Source: CBDCNP01 sp965222425 (GTDB lineage Bacteria; Acidobacteriota; Vicinamibacteria; Marinacidobacterales; DATDRI01). From it: DNA of 64,000 nt. Below, piece after piece: positions 9,016-16,913 of the stretch. Position 1 is the stretch's first letter. The number at the start of each line of letters is the position of its first letter. The notes beneath the pieces are model-generated. The model made no database searches. It was given only the letters and a program-made list of their open reading frames with translations, and had not been told where the DNA came from. The position numbers were made by a program, and so were the translations under genes. The stretch is from contig CBDCTW010000021.1 of assembly GCA_965222425.1 (NCBI GenBank), positions 1 to 64,000 on the forward strand. Reading direction: 5' to 3'.

Positions 9016-9259
9016 GCCTTACGCTCCTGACGCCGCCGTCTGACGAGCCATCTAGCAGCAACCACGCAGGTTGAGGGCCGCCAGCCCACGGCGGCAACCG
9101 CCTGTCTTGGCGTGCATCACGGCATACGTTCCGCGCCAGGCAATGGTAACACCAGCCGTCGACCCACTTCATCCTTGACGGCGATCCTCCAGAACATTAG
9201 TTTAGAGGTGTTGGCCGCGCCCGACATCCTCAACAGGCTCGACAGGCCGACAACACCTC

Positions 9260-10411
9260 ATGGACGATCGGGAAACCCTCGAGCTCGCACGCAATCTGGT
9301 GCGAATCAATTCCGTCAACCCAAAACTCGTGCCCGGAGCTCCCGGAGAACAAGAGATTGCTCGCTTCGTGCACGCCTTTCTCGACGAGCACGGCATCGAC
9401 TCCGAGATGGTCGAGGTCGAGCCCGCGAGACCGAATGTCGTGGGCCGTCTGCCAGGCGGCAACGATGGGCCCAGCCTTTTATTGTGCTGTCATATGGATA
9501 CAGTCAGCGCCGAAGGGATGGAGTACCCCTTCGACGCGCGGGTCGAACACGGCAGGCTACACGGCCGCGGCGCGCACGATATCAAGAGCGGTTTAGCCGC
9601 CATGCTAGCGGCAGCTACCAAGCTTGCCGAAGGCTCTCCAAAAGGAGGGGAGATCATCGTCGCCGCAGTGGTCGATGAGGAATATCAATCTTCCGGTGCT
9701 GAGGCGCTGGTCGAAACCGTTCAGGCGGACGCCGCTATCGTATTCGAGCCATCGGATTTGAAGGTCTTGGTTGCCCACAAGGGCTTCGCCTGGTTCCGTA
9801 TCGAAACGCAAGGAAAAGCCGCACACGGAAGCCGCCCGGATGAAGGTATTGACGCCATCGCACACATGGGACGTGTTCTCGTTGGCCTCGAGGACCTCGA
9901 CCGAAAATTGCGAGGCATCTCGCCTCATCCTCGCCTCGGCACACCTTCCATCCATGCCTCGTTAATAAGAGGAGGTCGCGAGCTTTCCAGCTATCCGGAT
10001 CGATGCGGGCTCGAAGTCGAGCGGCGCACCCTCCCCGGTGAGGTCGAAACCGATGCCGAAACCGAGCTCGACACGCTACTCGATCGGCTTCAACAGGAGG
10101 ATCCGTGTTTCAAAGCCGAGTGCGAGCTCACGTTTGCTCGCCCGCCCTACGAGATCTCGATATCCCATGCCCTGCCGCAGGCTATCGCGCGGGCCATCGA
10201 GCGCGCGACGCAGAGAGGAGTTGAGTTCGGGGGGCTCACCGCGTGGACCGACTCCGCGATCCTAGCAGAGGCGGCGATTCCAAGCGTCGTCTTCGGCCCG
10301 GGCGGTGCTGGTCTTCACAGCCTGGTGGAGTACGCGGAGATCCAAGACATCTTCGACTGCCGTGACGTTTTGGTGGAGCTGGGCCAGGAGTATTGCAGAA
10401 GAGGGGGCTAG
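9260..10411 (+). CDS. M20-family metallopeptidase (ArgE/DapE-like)
   Basis: A 383-residue zinc hydrolase of the ArgE/DapE/CPG2 group. Metal ligands are visible in LLLCCHMDTVSAEG (His, then the catalytic Asp two residues on), GRGAHDIKSGLAAML (bridging Asp) and VVDEEYQSSGAEAL (catalytic Glu-Glu); the C-terminal ligand His is in GAGLHSLVEY. A dimerisation (lid) domain begins near HKGFAWFRIETQGKAAHGS. It probably cleaves an N-acyl amino acid or dipeptide amide bond; the substrate cannot be told from sequence. Its 3' end overlaps the stop of the convergent flavoprotein gene by four bases. Confidence 0.85.
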   Translation: MDDRETLELARNLVRINSVNPKLVPGAPGEQEIARFVHAFLDEHGIDSEMVEVEPARPNVVGRLPGGNDGPSLLLCCHMDTVSAEGMEYPFDARVEHGRLHGRGAHDIKSGLAAMLAAATKLAEGSPKGGEIIVAAVVDEEYQSSGAEALVETVQADAAIVFEPSDLKVLVAHKGFAWFRIETQGKAAHGSRPDEGIDAIAHMGRVLVGLEDLDRKLRGISPHPRLGTPSIHASLIRGGRELSSYPDRCGLEVERRTLPGEVETDAETELDTLLDRLQQEDPCFKAECELTFARPPYEISISHALPQAIARAIERATQRGVEFGGLTAWTDSAILAEAAIPSVVFGPGGAGLHSLVEYAEIQDIFDCRDVLVELGQEYCRRGG

Positions 10412-11544
10412 GCATCGGCACCGCGCCAGTCATCGTAGAGTGCGACGAATTCCGGATCGCGCTTCTTCAGCCTTTCGTAGTCCACCTTCCTGCTCCTCGT
10501 CATCAGCTCGTAAGTCAGTGGGATCGGCTCCAGGTCGATCTTATGTTCCGCGTTCTCGAACCAAACCAAACTAGACTCTGCCGCGTCCTGTAGGACTTCG
10601 ACAACCGGCTTTCGGACCCTCTGATACTGAGCCAAAGCTCGTGCCACATCGGGGGTGTCTCGGAAACAGCCGGCGAGAGAGATGGCATCTTCGAGCGCCA
10701 ACTTAGTACCGGAACCGATCGAGAAGTGAGCGGTGTGTGCGGCGTCACCGAGGAGAACCGCGTTTTCGTGAACCCAGTTGTCGTTCCGCACGATGATAAA
10801 ATTGAGCCACCGTACGAAGTTGTTGTGAAGGAGAGGCTGTCCTTCGAGGTCGTCCTTGAAGACTTCTTCCAAGTAGCCGCACGTCTGCGCATCGTCCTTG
10901 TCCTCTAGGCCCGCCCTTTCCCATGTGTCTCCCACACACTCGACTATGAAAGTGCTGTGGGTCTTGTTGAATTTGTAGGCATGGGCGACGAAGAGGCCGG
11001 CCTCGTTGGTACGTAGAATCAGCGTCAATCCGTGGAACAACCGCTCCGTTCCTAGCCAAATGTATTTGTTCTTCCTCTCATCGAGGCTGGGCTTGAAGAT
11101 TCCTTCATGGGTTTTCCGCACCAAGCTATTGGCCCCATCTGCGGCCACGAGCAGATCACAGCGCGCGACACGATCCACGTCCGTGATGTTGGTGTGGAAT
11201 TGCATCTCTACGCCAAGACTCTTGCAACGCTCCTGCAAAATGTTAAGAAACGCAACTCGAGCGACGCCCGAGAACTGGTTACCCAGAACCGAGTGCTTCA
11301 CGCCACGATGAACGACATCCACGTTTGGCCAGGTCTCGAAAGCGCGCGTGATACCGTCGTGCGACTCTCGATCGGCATCTCCTAGATAGGTCATTGTTTT
11401 GTCGGAGAAAACGATTCCCCACCCGTAGGTATCGTTCGGCCCGTCGCGCTCGTAGAGCGTGATCTCGTGATCCGGGTCGAGCTTCTTCAGTAGAATGGAG
11501 AAGTAGAGGCCGGCCGGCCCTCCCCCAACAACGTTTATCTTCAT
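10408..11544 (-). CDS. FAD-dependent aromatic-ring monooxygenase, anthraniloyl/salicylyl-CoA hydroxylase type
   Basis: From ATG 11544 the protein has 378 residues. The dinucleotide-binding fold opens with INVVGGGPAGLYFSILLKK, and the FAD ribityl motif is VLLGDAAHTAHFSIGSG. RDPEFVALYDDW near the C-terminus also matches the flavoprotein half of anthraniloyl-CoA monooxygenase and salicylyl-CoA 5-hydroxylase. The larger fused C-terminal flavin domain of the former is absent, so the salicylyl-CoA hydroxylase length is the better match. An in-frame ATG at 11640 lies inside the IS481-like element end and is unlikely to be used. Confidence 0.8.
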   Translation of the reverse strand: MKINVVGGGPAGLYFSILLKKLDPDHEITLYERDGPNDTYGWGIVFSDKTMTYLGDADRESHDGITRAFETWPNVDVVHRGVKHSVLGNQFSGVARVAFLNILQERCKSLGVEMQFHTNITDVDRVARCDLLVAADGANSLVRKTHEGIFKPSLDERKNKYIWLGTERLFHGLTLILRTNEAGLFVAHAYKFNKTHSTFIVECVGDTWERAGLEDKDDAQTCGYLEEVFKDDLEGQPLLHNNFVRWLNFIIVRNDNWVHENAVLLGDAAHTAHFSIGSGTKLALEDAISLAGCFRDTPDVARALAQYQRVRKPVVEVLQDAAESSLVWFENAEHKIDLEPIPLTYELMTRSRKVDYERLKKRDPEFVALYDDWRGADA

Positions 11545-11587
11545 AGCTTGATAGTACTCATGGTTCAACATGAGGGCAATGTGCCCT

Positions 11588-13119
11588 CCCTCTCCCTTTT
11601 GTATAAACCGGAGACATGGGTGACAGGTGTTCGGACACATAGGTAACAGTCCTGGGTTGTCTGGTCAAGGGTTCGGATTTCGTCCGAGCAGAGCCGGAGC
11701 GAGTGAAGTGAAGAAGACGCGAAGCCTCGTTTGTGCTCGCGAAGGATTCTGCTCGGACGTAAGTTGGCATTTGAGGGGGTACCCCAGGTATGGCCCACCC
11801 CGAACGATCGTCTCTGAAGGCATTCTCGCAAGCCGTTTGCCCAGCACATCGCCCCGGACATGGTTTTCGTGTCACTCAGGCTCAAAATCGACCGTGGTGA
11901 GGTTCACTTGCCGAATCCTGTGATGACAGTAGTAGACGTCGAACAGCCCATCGGTTGTCGTGTGTCTCTGCGCCACGTGTTCGCCGATGAAGGCTCTGCC
12001 AATGCGGACCAGCCTGCCCTTGAAAGATACGCGAGCATGGACGTCGACTTTCCGAACATGATCTTCTGGCCCGTACTCGATGGGCGGAAGCGTCTCGGGG
12101 AAGCTCCTTGGGCTGGGTTCGTAGACTGCCGAGGGCGTTCTCATGTCCAAGGACTCATGTGGTCTTTCGAAGTTGTAGACCGTCCGCCAGGAGTCGAACT
12201 GCTGCTGGCAATCGTCAAGGTTTCGGAACCGTCGACGACTTACCAGCTCGGCCTTCAGCGTTCGGTGGAACCGTTCGTCCTTTCCAACCGTTTGCGGATG
12301 AAACGGCCGAGAATGAATCGGCTTGATACCAAGACATATCAGCCAGGCTGTCAGCAGCGTATATTGACGCTGCGCATCGGAGCCCCAAGGCGAGCCGTTG
12401 TCCATCAGCATCCGCCACGGCAAGCCATAGCAGCGAAACACTTGTGTCAGACGACGCTGGACCGTTTTGCGCTGCTCGTTCGAGCAAGCCGTCAAGTTCA
12501 GCGAGAACCGCGATCGATCGTCCAGCACCGTCAAGGGATGGCAGCGACCTTCCCCCGTTTCGAAGTGCCCCTTGAAATCCATCTGCCAAAGCTCGTTCGG
12601 CTCAGACGCCTCGAATCGCTTCCAACTACTCGGAGCCGAGCTCGATGGAGCTTCCAGCAAGCCGTGGCGGCGCAAGATCTCCGTGATCGTGCTCGCCGCA
12701 CACAACTCCTCCTCCGGCCAGCCCTGATCCAAGAGCCGACGACGAATCTTCCGACCACCCCAGCACGGATGCCGACCTCTCAACGCCACCACCGCTTTCT
12801 CCAGCTTCGCGGGACTACGCCGAGGACTAATCCTGGGGCGACGACTGTGATCCTCCAAGCCCTTCAACCCGAACTTCCGGTAGCGCTCCATCCATTTGTA
12901 GCCGCTCTTTCGACTGATGTCGTAACGACGGCACAACTCCGTGAAGTTCACCTCCGGAGACTCGGCAAACTCCACAAACTCTCGTCGCAAACTCATGGCG
13001 TCACACACTTTCCAGGGCATTCCACCTCCTGTTGTCCAGGTGGTAGCATGCCCCAAAGTGTCACCCAGGTCTCCGTACGGTTGTTACCTTTCTCTCCGGT
13101 CTATACACAAAGGGAGAGG
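11588..13119 (-). mobile_element. IS481-like insertion element
   Basis: Imperfect inverted repeats bound the element: CCTCTCCCTTTTGTATAAAC on the left and, read inward, CCTCTCCCTTTGTGTATAGA on the right; both continue CCGGAGA. Inside each end a second block (GGGTGACA, GGTAACA) recurs. One integrase-type gene occupies most of the 1.5 kb, and 280 bp near the left end hold no gene. I cannot fix the target duplication because the flanks are both GAGGG-rich. Confidence 0.7.
11872..13020 (-). CDS. IS481-family transposase
   Basis: From ATG 13020 (AGGAGGTGG just upstream) the protein has 382 residues. An N-terminal helix-turn-helix (FTELCRRYDISRKSGYKWM) is followed by a second DNA-binding segment. 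The rve catalytic core has Asp in ELWQMDFKGHF, Asp in RMLMDNGSPW and Glu in GKDERFHRTLKAEL. NFERPHESLDMRTPSAVY is the usual C-terminal core motif. All three acidic residues are present and no frameshift is seen, so it may be functional. Confidence 0.9.
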   Translation of the reverse strand: MPWKVCDAMSLRREFVEFAESPEVNFTELCRRYDISRKSGYKWMERYRKFGLKGLEDHSRRPRISPRRSPAKLEKAVVALRGRHPCWGGRKIRRRLLDQGWPEEELCAASTITEILRRHGLLEAPSSSAPSSWKRFEASEPNELWQMDFKGHFETGEGRCHPLTVLDDRSRFSLNLTACSNEQRKTVQRRLTQVFRCYGLPWRMLMDNGSPWGSDAQRQYTLLTAWLICLGIKPIHSRPFHPQTVGKDERFHRTLKAELVSRRRFRNLDDCQQQFDSWRTVYNFERPHESLDMRTPSAVYEPSPRSFPETLPPIEYGPEDHVRKVDVHARVSFKGRLVRIGRAFIGEHVAQRHTTTDGLFDVYYCHHRIRQVNLTTVDFEPE

Positions 13120-13218
13120 GAATAAGGGAAGAAGAGCTTAGTTTTCGCGGGCGTTTGAAGTACTGGCTAGAATCGAATATACAGGTGATCGTTCAGCACT
13201 GAGATAAGGAGGTTTCTA

Positions 13219-13665
13219 ATGTCGACCGTACCGCCGCCACTACCGCCACCGCCGGTGTCCCCGCAGACGCCGGCTGGCGATCCGTCACAAGAAGTTTCGG
13301 GCCCAGCCATGGGACTCTTGATTACTGCGGTCTTCGGTGGTTTCTTCGCGTTCCTTGGCCTGCTCGGTCAGCTATTGGGATTCAGCCTCGGTACCATGAT
13401 GGCGGAAAGCGCAGAGGAGCAATTGGTGCAGTGGCTCACGGGGGGGATCGGGATCACCTCGAGCGTCCTCGGTCTTCTGGTCGCCGGATTTCTCGTCTAC
13501 GCGTCGCTTGAGATGAAAAAGCTCAACCAGTACGGTCTCGCCGTCGGGGCAAGCGTGGTGGCGATGGTGCCTTGCGTCAGCCCGTGCTGCATCATCGGGC
13601 TCCCGGTAGGGATTTGGAGCCTGGTGACGCTAACTAAGCCTCACATAAAAGACGCCTTCCATTAG
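13219..13665 (+). CDS. Small proline-rich-headed membrane protein, unknown function
   Basis: 148 residues. A disordered N-terminus (PPPLPPPPVSPQTP) precedes three hydrophobic segments: GLLITAVFGGFFAFLGLLG, a segment around SSVLGLLVAGFLVYASL, and CCIIGLPVGIWSLVTL. The cluster CVSPCC sits before the last helix. The pattern resembles the DUF4190-like small membrane proteins that follow Pro-rich tails. ATG 13219 has AAGGAGG nine bases upstream. It forms a two-gene unit with the DUF2752 gene eleven bases downstream. Confidence 0.6.
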   Translation: MSTVPPPLPPPPVSPQTPAGDPSQEVSGPAMGLLITAVFGGFFAFLGLLGQLLGFSLGTMMAESAEEQLVQWLTGGIGITSSVLGLLVAGFLVYASLEMKKLNQYGLAVGASVVAMVPCVSPCCIIGLPVGIWSLVTLTKPHIKDAFH

Positions 13666-13675
13666 GCGAGAACGT

Positions 13676-14119
13676 ATGGACCGCGAGCCAGTAGCACCCC
13701 ACCTCGTGATTCTCGCGGCCTGCGCGTCGACCCTCGTCCTGGCCATGCTTCTCACGCCGGCCCCGGACACAGATACGTCGCTTCGCATCGGTGGGAGAGC
13801 CGTGCCCACTTTGTGCGTGATGAAACAGACAAGCGGGCTACCCTGCCCGGGGTGCGGGTTGACCCGTTCAGTGGTGGCTGCTGCAAACTCCGATTGGGCG
13901 GGAAGTCTGTCGCACCATCGGATCGGAATTCTCGTTCTCGTCTACCTACTCTTGCAATCGTTGACGCGAATAGTCTGGTTGAGCCTGCCGAGCGTTCGGA
14001 AAAAGCTGGCTCGCTATTGCCGCCTGCTCGACCTCAGCCTCATCCCCATTCTGATTCTCCTATTCATCAACTGGATTCCAACTCTCCTCGGAGAGTTGTC
14101 GGCACGCACGACGGTGTGA
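13676..14119 (+). CDS. DUF2752 membrane protein
   Basis: 147 residues with the family signature SGLPCPGCGLTRSV between two membrane helices, and further hydrophobic segments near the N-terminus, at GILVLVYLLLQSL and at LIPILILLFINWIP. The family is common in bacteria beside other small inner-membrane proteins and has no established role; the CPGCG motif suggests metal or redox chemistry. It ends 14 bp before a strong terminator hairpin. Confidence 0.8.
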   Translation: MDREPVAPHLVILAACASTLVLAMLLTPAPDTDTSLRIGGRAVPTLCVMKQTSGLPCPGCGLTRSVVAAANSDWAGSLSHHRIGILVLVYLLLQSLTRIVWLSLPSVRKKLARYCRLLDLSLIPILILLFINWIPTLLGELSARTTV

Positions 14120-14133
14120 CCCGAATAAAAAAA

Positions 14134-14159
14134 GCCCCGGTGGCTTGCGCCGCCGGGGC
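14134..14159. terminator. Bidirectional intrinsic terminator
   Basis: A G+C stem (GCCCCGG and CCGGGGC, extended by a T-G wobble and GGC/GCC, loop TTGC) is preceded by a run of A and followed by a T-rich tract. It can end transcription of the DUF2752 gene from the left and of the convergent sigma-factor gene from the right. Confidence 0.9.
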
Positions 14160-14175
14160 CGTTTGTCTTTTTTTC

Positions 14176-15195
14176 TTACTGTCTCAAGAAGTGACTCAGC
14201 GCACGCCGATCCCCCGACGCTTTGAGACGATGCAGGGCCTCAACCTCTAGCTGGCGAACGCGCTCGCGCGTAAGGCTCAATACCTTACCAATCTCCTCTA
14301 GATTGTATTCGGAGTTGAAGCCAATCCCGAAACGCATGCGCACGATCAGCTGCTGACGAGGAGGCAGGAGCTCCAGAGTCGCTTGCACCTTCTCGCGCAT
14401 GTCGCGATCGACGACCAGTTGCCAAGGCGACTCCGACCGGTCGTCGGTCTGAAGCTGCCAGCGGGGGCTTCCGTCCTCGACCGACAGCGCGTCCAGAGAC
14501 TCGAGGTGAGGAATCGACTGCATGGCCGCCTCCACCTGGTAAACCGGAGCGCCGGCCGCCTTCGCGATCTCCTTGGTCGTCGGTGTTCGTCCGAGTTGCT
14601 CCTCCAGCTTAGCCTTGGCCCGGGTCGCGATGCGGACGAGCTCCAGCTTGTTGATGGGCACTTTGATGGTCCGTGACTTCTGCGACAGAGCGCGCGTGAT
14701 GGCCTGGCGAATCCACCACGTCGCGTAGGTCGAGAACTTCAGATTTCGTCGAGGGTCGAACCGCTCGACCGCCTGCATCAGCCCGATGTTCCCCTCTTGC
14801 ACCAAGTCGGTGAGCTCCATGCCCATGTTCTGGTAGCGCTTGGCGATCGAAACGACCAACCGAAGGTTGCTCTCGATCATCCGAGCCCTCGTCTCATCGA
14901 ACTCTTTTTGGGCAGCCCGCCTCTTGCTGGCGGTCAAACCCTTACGTTTGAGCGCCCGCTCGGACTTTCGCATGGCCCGAGAGACCTTCTGCTCCTGCTC
15001 CCGATTGAGGAGCGGATGACGGTGCGTTTCCCTGAGGTATAGGCCGAGTGTGTCGAGCTCTCCCCTTCCGGTATCGGCCGAGTCGCCGGTATGCGCTGGC
15101 GCCTCGAGTTCCGCTTCGGCTGTCTGAACGGCAACGCGGTCGACCGCCTCGGCTTCGTAGGTGCTGTCGGAGATCTCGATGTCAGTCGCTCTCAT
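14176..15195 (-). CDS. RNA polymerase sigma-70 factor, group 2 (RpoD/RpoS-like)
   Basis: 339 residues. The order is an acidic disordered N-terminus, region 1.2 (DTLGLYLRETHRHPLLNREQE), region 2 with NLRLVVSIAKRYQNMGMELT and the promoter-melting KFSTYATWWIRQAITRAL, region 3, and region 4 with LEEIGKVLSLTRERVRQLE. It lacks the large non-conserved insert of a primary sigma, so it is probably an alternative general sigma factor for stress or stationary phase. A purine-rich ribosome-binding region lies just upstream of ATG 15195. Confidence 0.9.
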   Translation of the reverse strand: MRATDIEISDSTYEAEAVDRVAVQTAEAELEAPAHTGDSADTGRGELDTLGLYLRETHRHPLLNREQEQKVSRAMRKSERALKRKGLTASKRRAAQKEFDETRARMIESNLRLVVSIAKRYQNMGMELTDLVQEGNIGLMQAVERFDPRRNLKFSTYATWWIRQAITRALSQKSRTIKVPINKLELVRIATRAKAKLEEQLGRTPTTKEIAKAAGAPVYQVEAAMQSIPHLESLDALSVEDGSPRWQLQTDDRSESPWQLVVDRDMREKVQATLELLPPRQQLIVRMRFGIGFNSEYNLEEIGKVLSLTRERVRQLEVEALHRLKASGDRRALSHFLRQ

Positions 15196-15502
15196 AAGTT
15201 CTTTCCCTTCCTAAGGAGAGGCTCCCTCCTCTCAGCTCAGTATCCCTCAAGTCCCGTGCCAAAGCGCGGTCTAACCATGATGCCGTGGTTAATCAGTAGC
15301 TTAGGGGCTTTTGGGCGTTTTCCCGCTTGCGTCGAGAGCCTAAAAACTTTACACCCCCTGTCCACTTTTTACCCCTTCCGTGTCCTATGATTCCCGGAAG
15401 CCCTCTCCATTTGCCATTAAACTTGATTAAAAAGATGAGGATTAATAATATGCAAAGGTATACGAAGAGCGCAAGGAACCGACCCATAAGGAAAGCTGGG
15501 TC
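15196..15502. other. Divergent intergenic region between the sigma factor and the cysteine cluster
   Basis: 307 bp with no convincing gene. Its right half is distinctly AT-rich and holds a sigma-70-type promoter for the cysteine cluster. A 64-codon open frame on the minus strand (15293-15487) has a hydrophobic head but no ribosome-binding site and looks accidental. Confidence 0.5.
15423..15451 (+). promoter_or_regulatory. Sigma-70-type promoter for the cysM-JAMM-cysO/moeZ cluster
   Basis: TTGATT (15423-15428) and TAATAT (15446-15451) are separated by exactly 17 bases in an AT-rich stretch, about 50 bp before the first start codon. The match to the -35/-10 consensus is good in an otherwise GC-rich genome. 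Confidence 0.5.
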
Positions 15503-16453
15503 TTGACCAAACTCAAAATGCTAAGCTGTCCCGAGACAGGCACTTCCGCGCCGTCGAGCAGTTTGGAAGGGGCCATTGGCGGAACCCCGCTGCTCAGGAT
15601 CGGAGAGAGCCGAACGTCTCTGACCGAGATCTACGCCAAGGCCGAATGGTTTAATCCGGGAGGCTCGGTCAAGGACCGGGCCGCCCTCGCGATGTTGCGG
15701 GAGGGAGAGAGGAGCGGTCGGCTGAAACCGGGCAAAATCATCGTCGAGGCTACCAGCGGCAATACGGGGATCGCCCTGGCCATGCTGGGGGCCTCGAAAA
15801 GGTACCGCGTTCGAGTGTGTCTCCCCGCCAATGCCAGCAAGGAAAGGAAACAGATCCTCCGAGCCTACGGGGCAGAGCTCATCGAAACGAGTGCCCTCGA
15901 TGGAACGGATGGTGCTATCGTCATGGCTCGCCAGCTTTGCGCCGAGAAGCCGGACCTTTATTTCTATCCGGACCAGTACAACAATCCCGCGAACTGGCAG
16001 GCCCACTATCGTACGACGGCCGAGGAAATTTGGGAGCAAACCGAGGGACGTGTGACCCACTTCGTGGCAGGGCTCGGAACGAGCGGAACCTTCACCGGGA
16101 ACAGCCGGAGACTCAAGGAGCTCTCGCCAGCGATCCGGTGCATATCCTTCCAGCCCGATTCACCGATGCACGCCATCGAAGGCTTGAAGCACATGGGGAC
16201 CGCCATGGTGCCGGGGATTTACGACGACACGATTGCCGACGAGACGCTGACGATTCGGACCGAGGATGCCTACCAGGCTTGCCTGCGGCTATCCCGGGAT
16301 CGCGGTCTTTTCGTGGGCCTTTCTTCCGGGGCCGCCTGGGTCGCCTCCGAGCGAGTTGCCGAGCTCGTCAAGGGCGGTGTGGTGGTCACAATCTTCCCTG
16401 ACGGTGGCGACAAGTACCTCTCCGAAGGACCCTGGACCCGTGAAGACGCGTGA
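15503..16453 (+). CDS. cysM: Cysteine synthase, CysM type (PLP enzyme)
   Basis: 316 residues. The PLP lysine is in NPGGSVKDRAAL (about residue 56), the substrate loop is EATSGNTGIALAM, and GLGTSGTFTGNSRRL binds the cofactor phosphate. VTHFVAGLGTSGT, MVPGIYD and FPDGGDKYLS are closer to mycobacterial CysM, which uses O-phosphoserine and a protein thiocarboxylate, than to sulfide-using CysK; that is my reading of the motifs. The start is TTG 15503 (AAGGAA upstream), or ATG 15518. The next two genes supply the matching protease and the sulfur carrier with its activating enzyme. Confidence 0.85.
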   Translation: MTKLKMLSCPETGTSAPSSSLEGAIGGTPLLRIGESRTSLTEIYAKAEWFNPGGSVKDRAALAMLREGERSGRLKPGKIIVEATSGNTGIALAMLGASKRYRVRVCLPANASKERKQILRAYGAELIETSALDGTDGAIVMARQLCAEKPDLYFYPDQYNNPANWQAHYRTTAEEIWEQTEGRVTHFVAGLGTSGTFTGNSRRLKELSPAIRCISFQPDSPMHAIEGLKHMGTAMVPGIYDDTIADETLTIRTEDAYQACLRLSRDRGLFVGLSSGAAWVASERVAELVKGGVVVTIFPDGGDKYLSEGPWTREDA

Positions 16454-16459
16454 AGTCCC

Positions 16460-16879
16460 GTGATTCGAATTCCTGAACGGCTACTAGAGGCTATCCGCGG
16501 TCATGGCCGAGAAAGCTACCGTGACGAAGCGTGCGGTGTCATGTTCGGACAGCATGGCGATTCCGACAAGGACGTTCAGGACGTGCAGCCGCTTGCCAAC
16601 TCTCGAGACGGTGAGCGTCACCGCCGTTTTCTCGTCACCCCCAAGGACTACCAGCGGGCCGAGGCGGGGGCGTCGGCACGTGGATTGACCTTGCTGGGTT
16701 TCTACCACTCACACCCCGATCACCCGGCGTTTCCCTCGGGGTATGATTTGGCTCATGCGTTTCCTTTCTTTTCGTACGTCATCGTTTCCGTCCAAAAGGG
16801 CGAGCCGACCGAAGTGCGATCTTTCGTGATGAAGGAAGACCGCTCCGCCTTCGATGCAGAGGAGCTCCAAACGGTCTAG
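16460..16879 (+). CDS. JAMM/MPN+ metalloprotease (Mec-like)
   Basis: 139 residues. The zinc-protease signature HxHx7SxxD is complete in YHSHPDHPAFPSGYD, and the catalytic Glu is in DEACGVMFG near the N-terminus. In mycobacteria, Mec of this family releases cysteine from the C-terminus of the sulfur carrier CysO. Here the gene sits six bases after cysM and 34 bases before a gene whose protein begins with a CysO domain, which makes that role likely. It could also cut the carrier from its fused partner; that part is inference. Confidence 0.9.
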   Translation: MIRIPERLLEAIRGHGRESYRDEACGVMFGQHGDSDKDVQDVQPLANSRDGERHRRFLVTPKDYQRAEAGASARGLTLLGFYHSHPDHPAFPSGYDLAHAFPFFSYVIVSVQKGEPTEVRSFVMKEDRSAFDAEELQTV

Positions 16880-16913
16880 GCTTCGAGCGATTTCCCTAGA
16901 AGGAGTTTTTGTT

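Noticed and set aside
12108..12589. Several 70-125 codon ORFs opposite the IS481-like transposase
   Set aside because: They are shadows of the transposase reading frame, which carries all the conserved motifs.
15293..15487. Minus-strand 64-codon ORF with a hydrophobic N-terminus
   Set aside because: No ribosome-binding site, lies in the AT-rich promoter region of the divergent cysteine cluster, and its basic C-terminal half has no coherent pattern.
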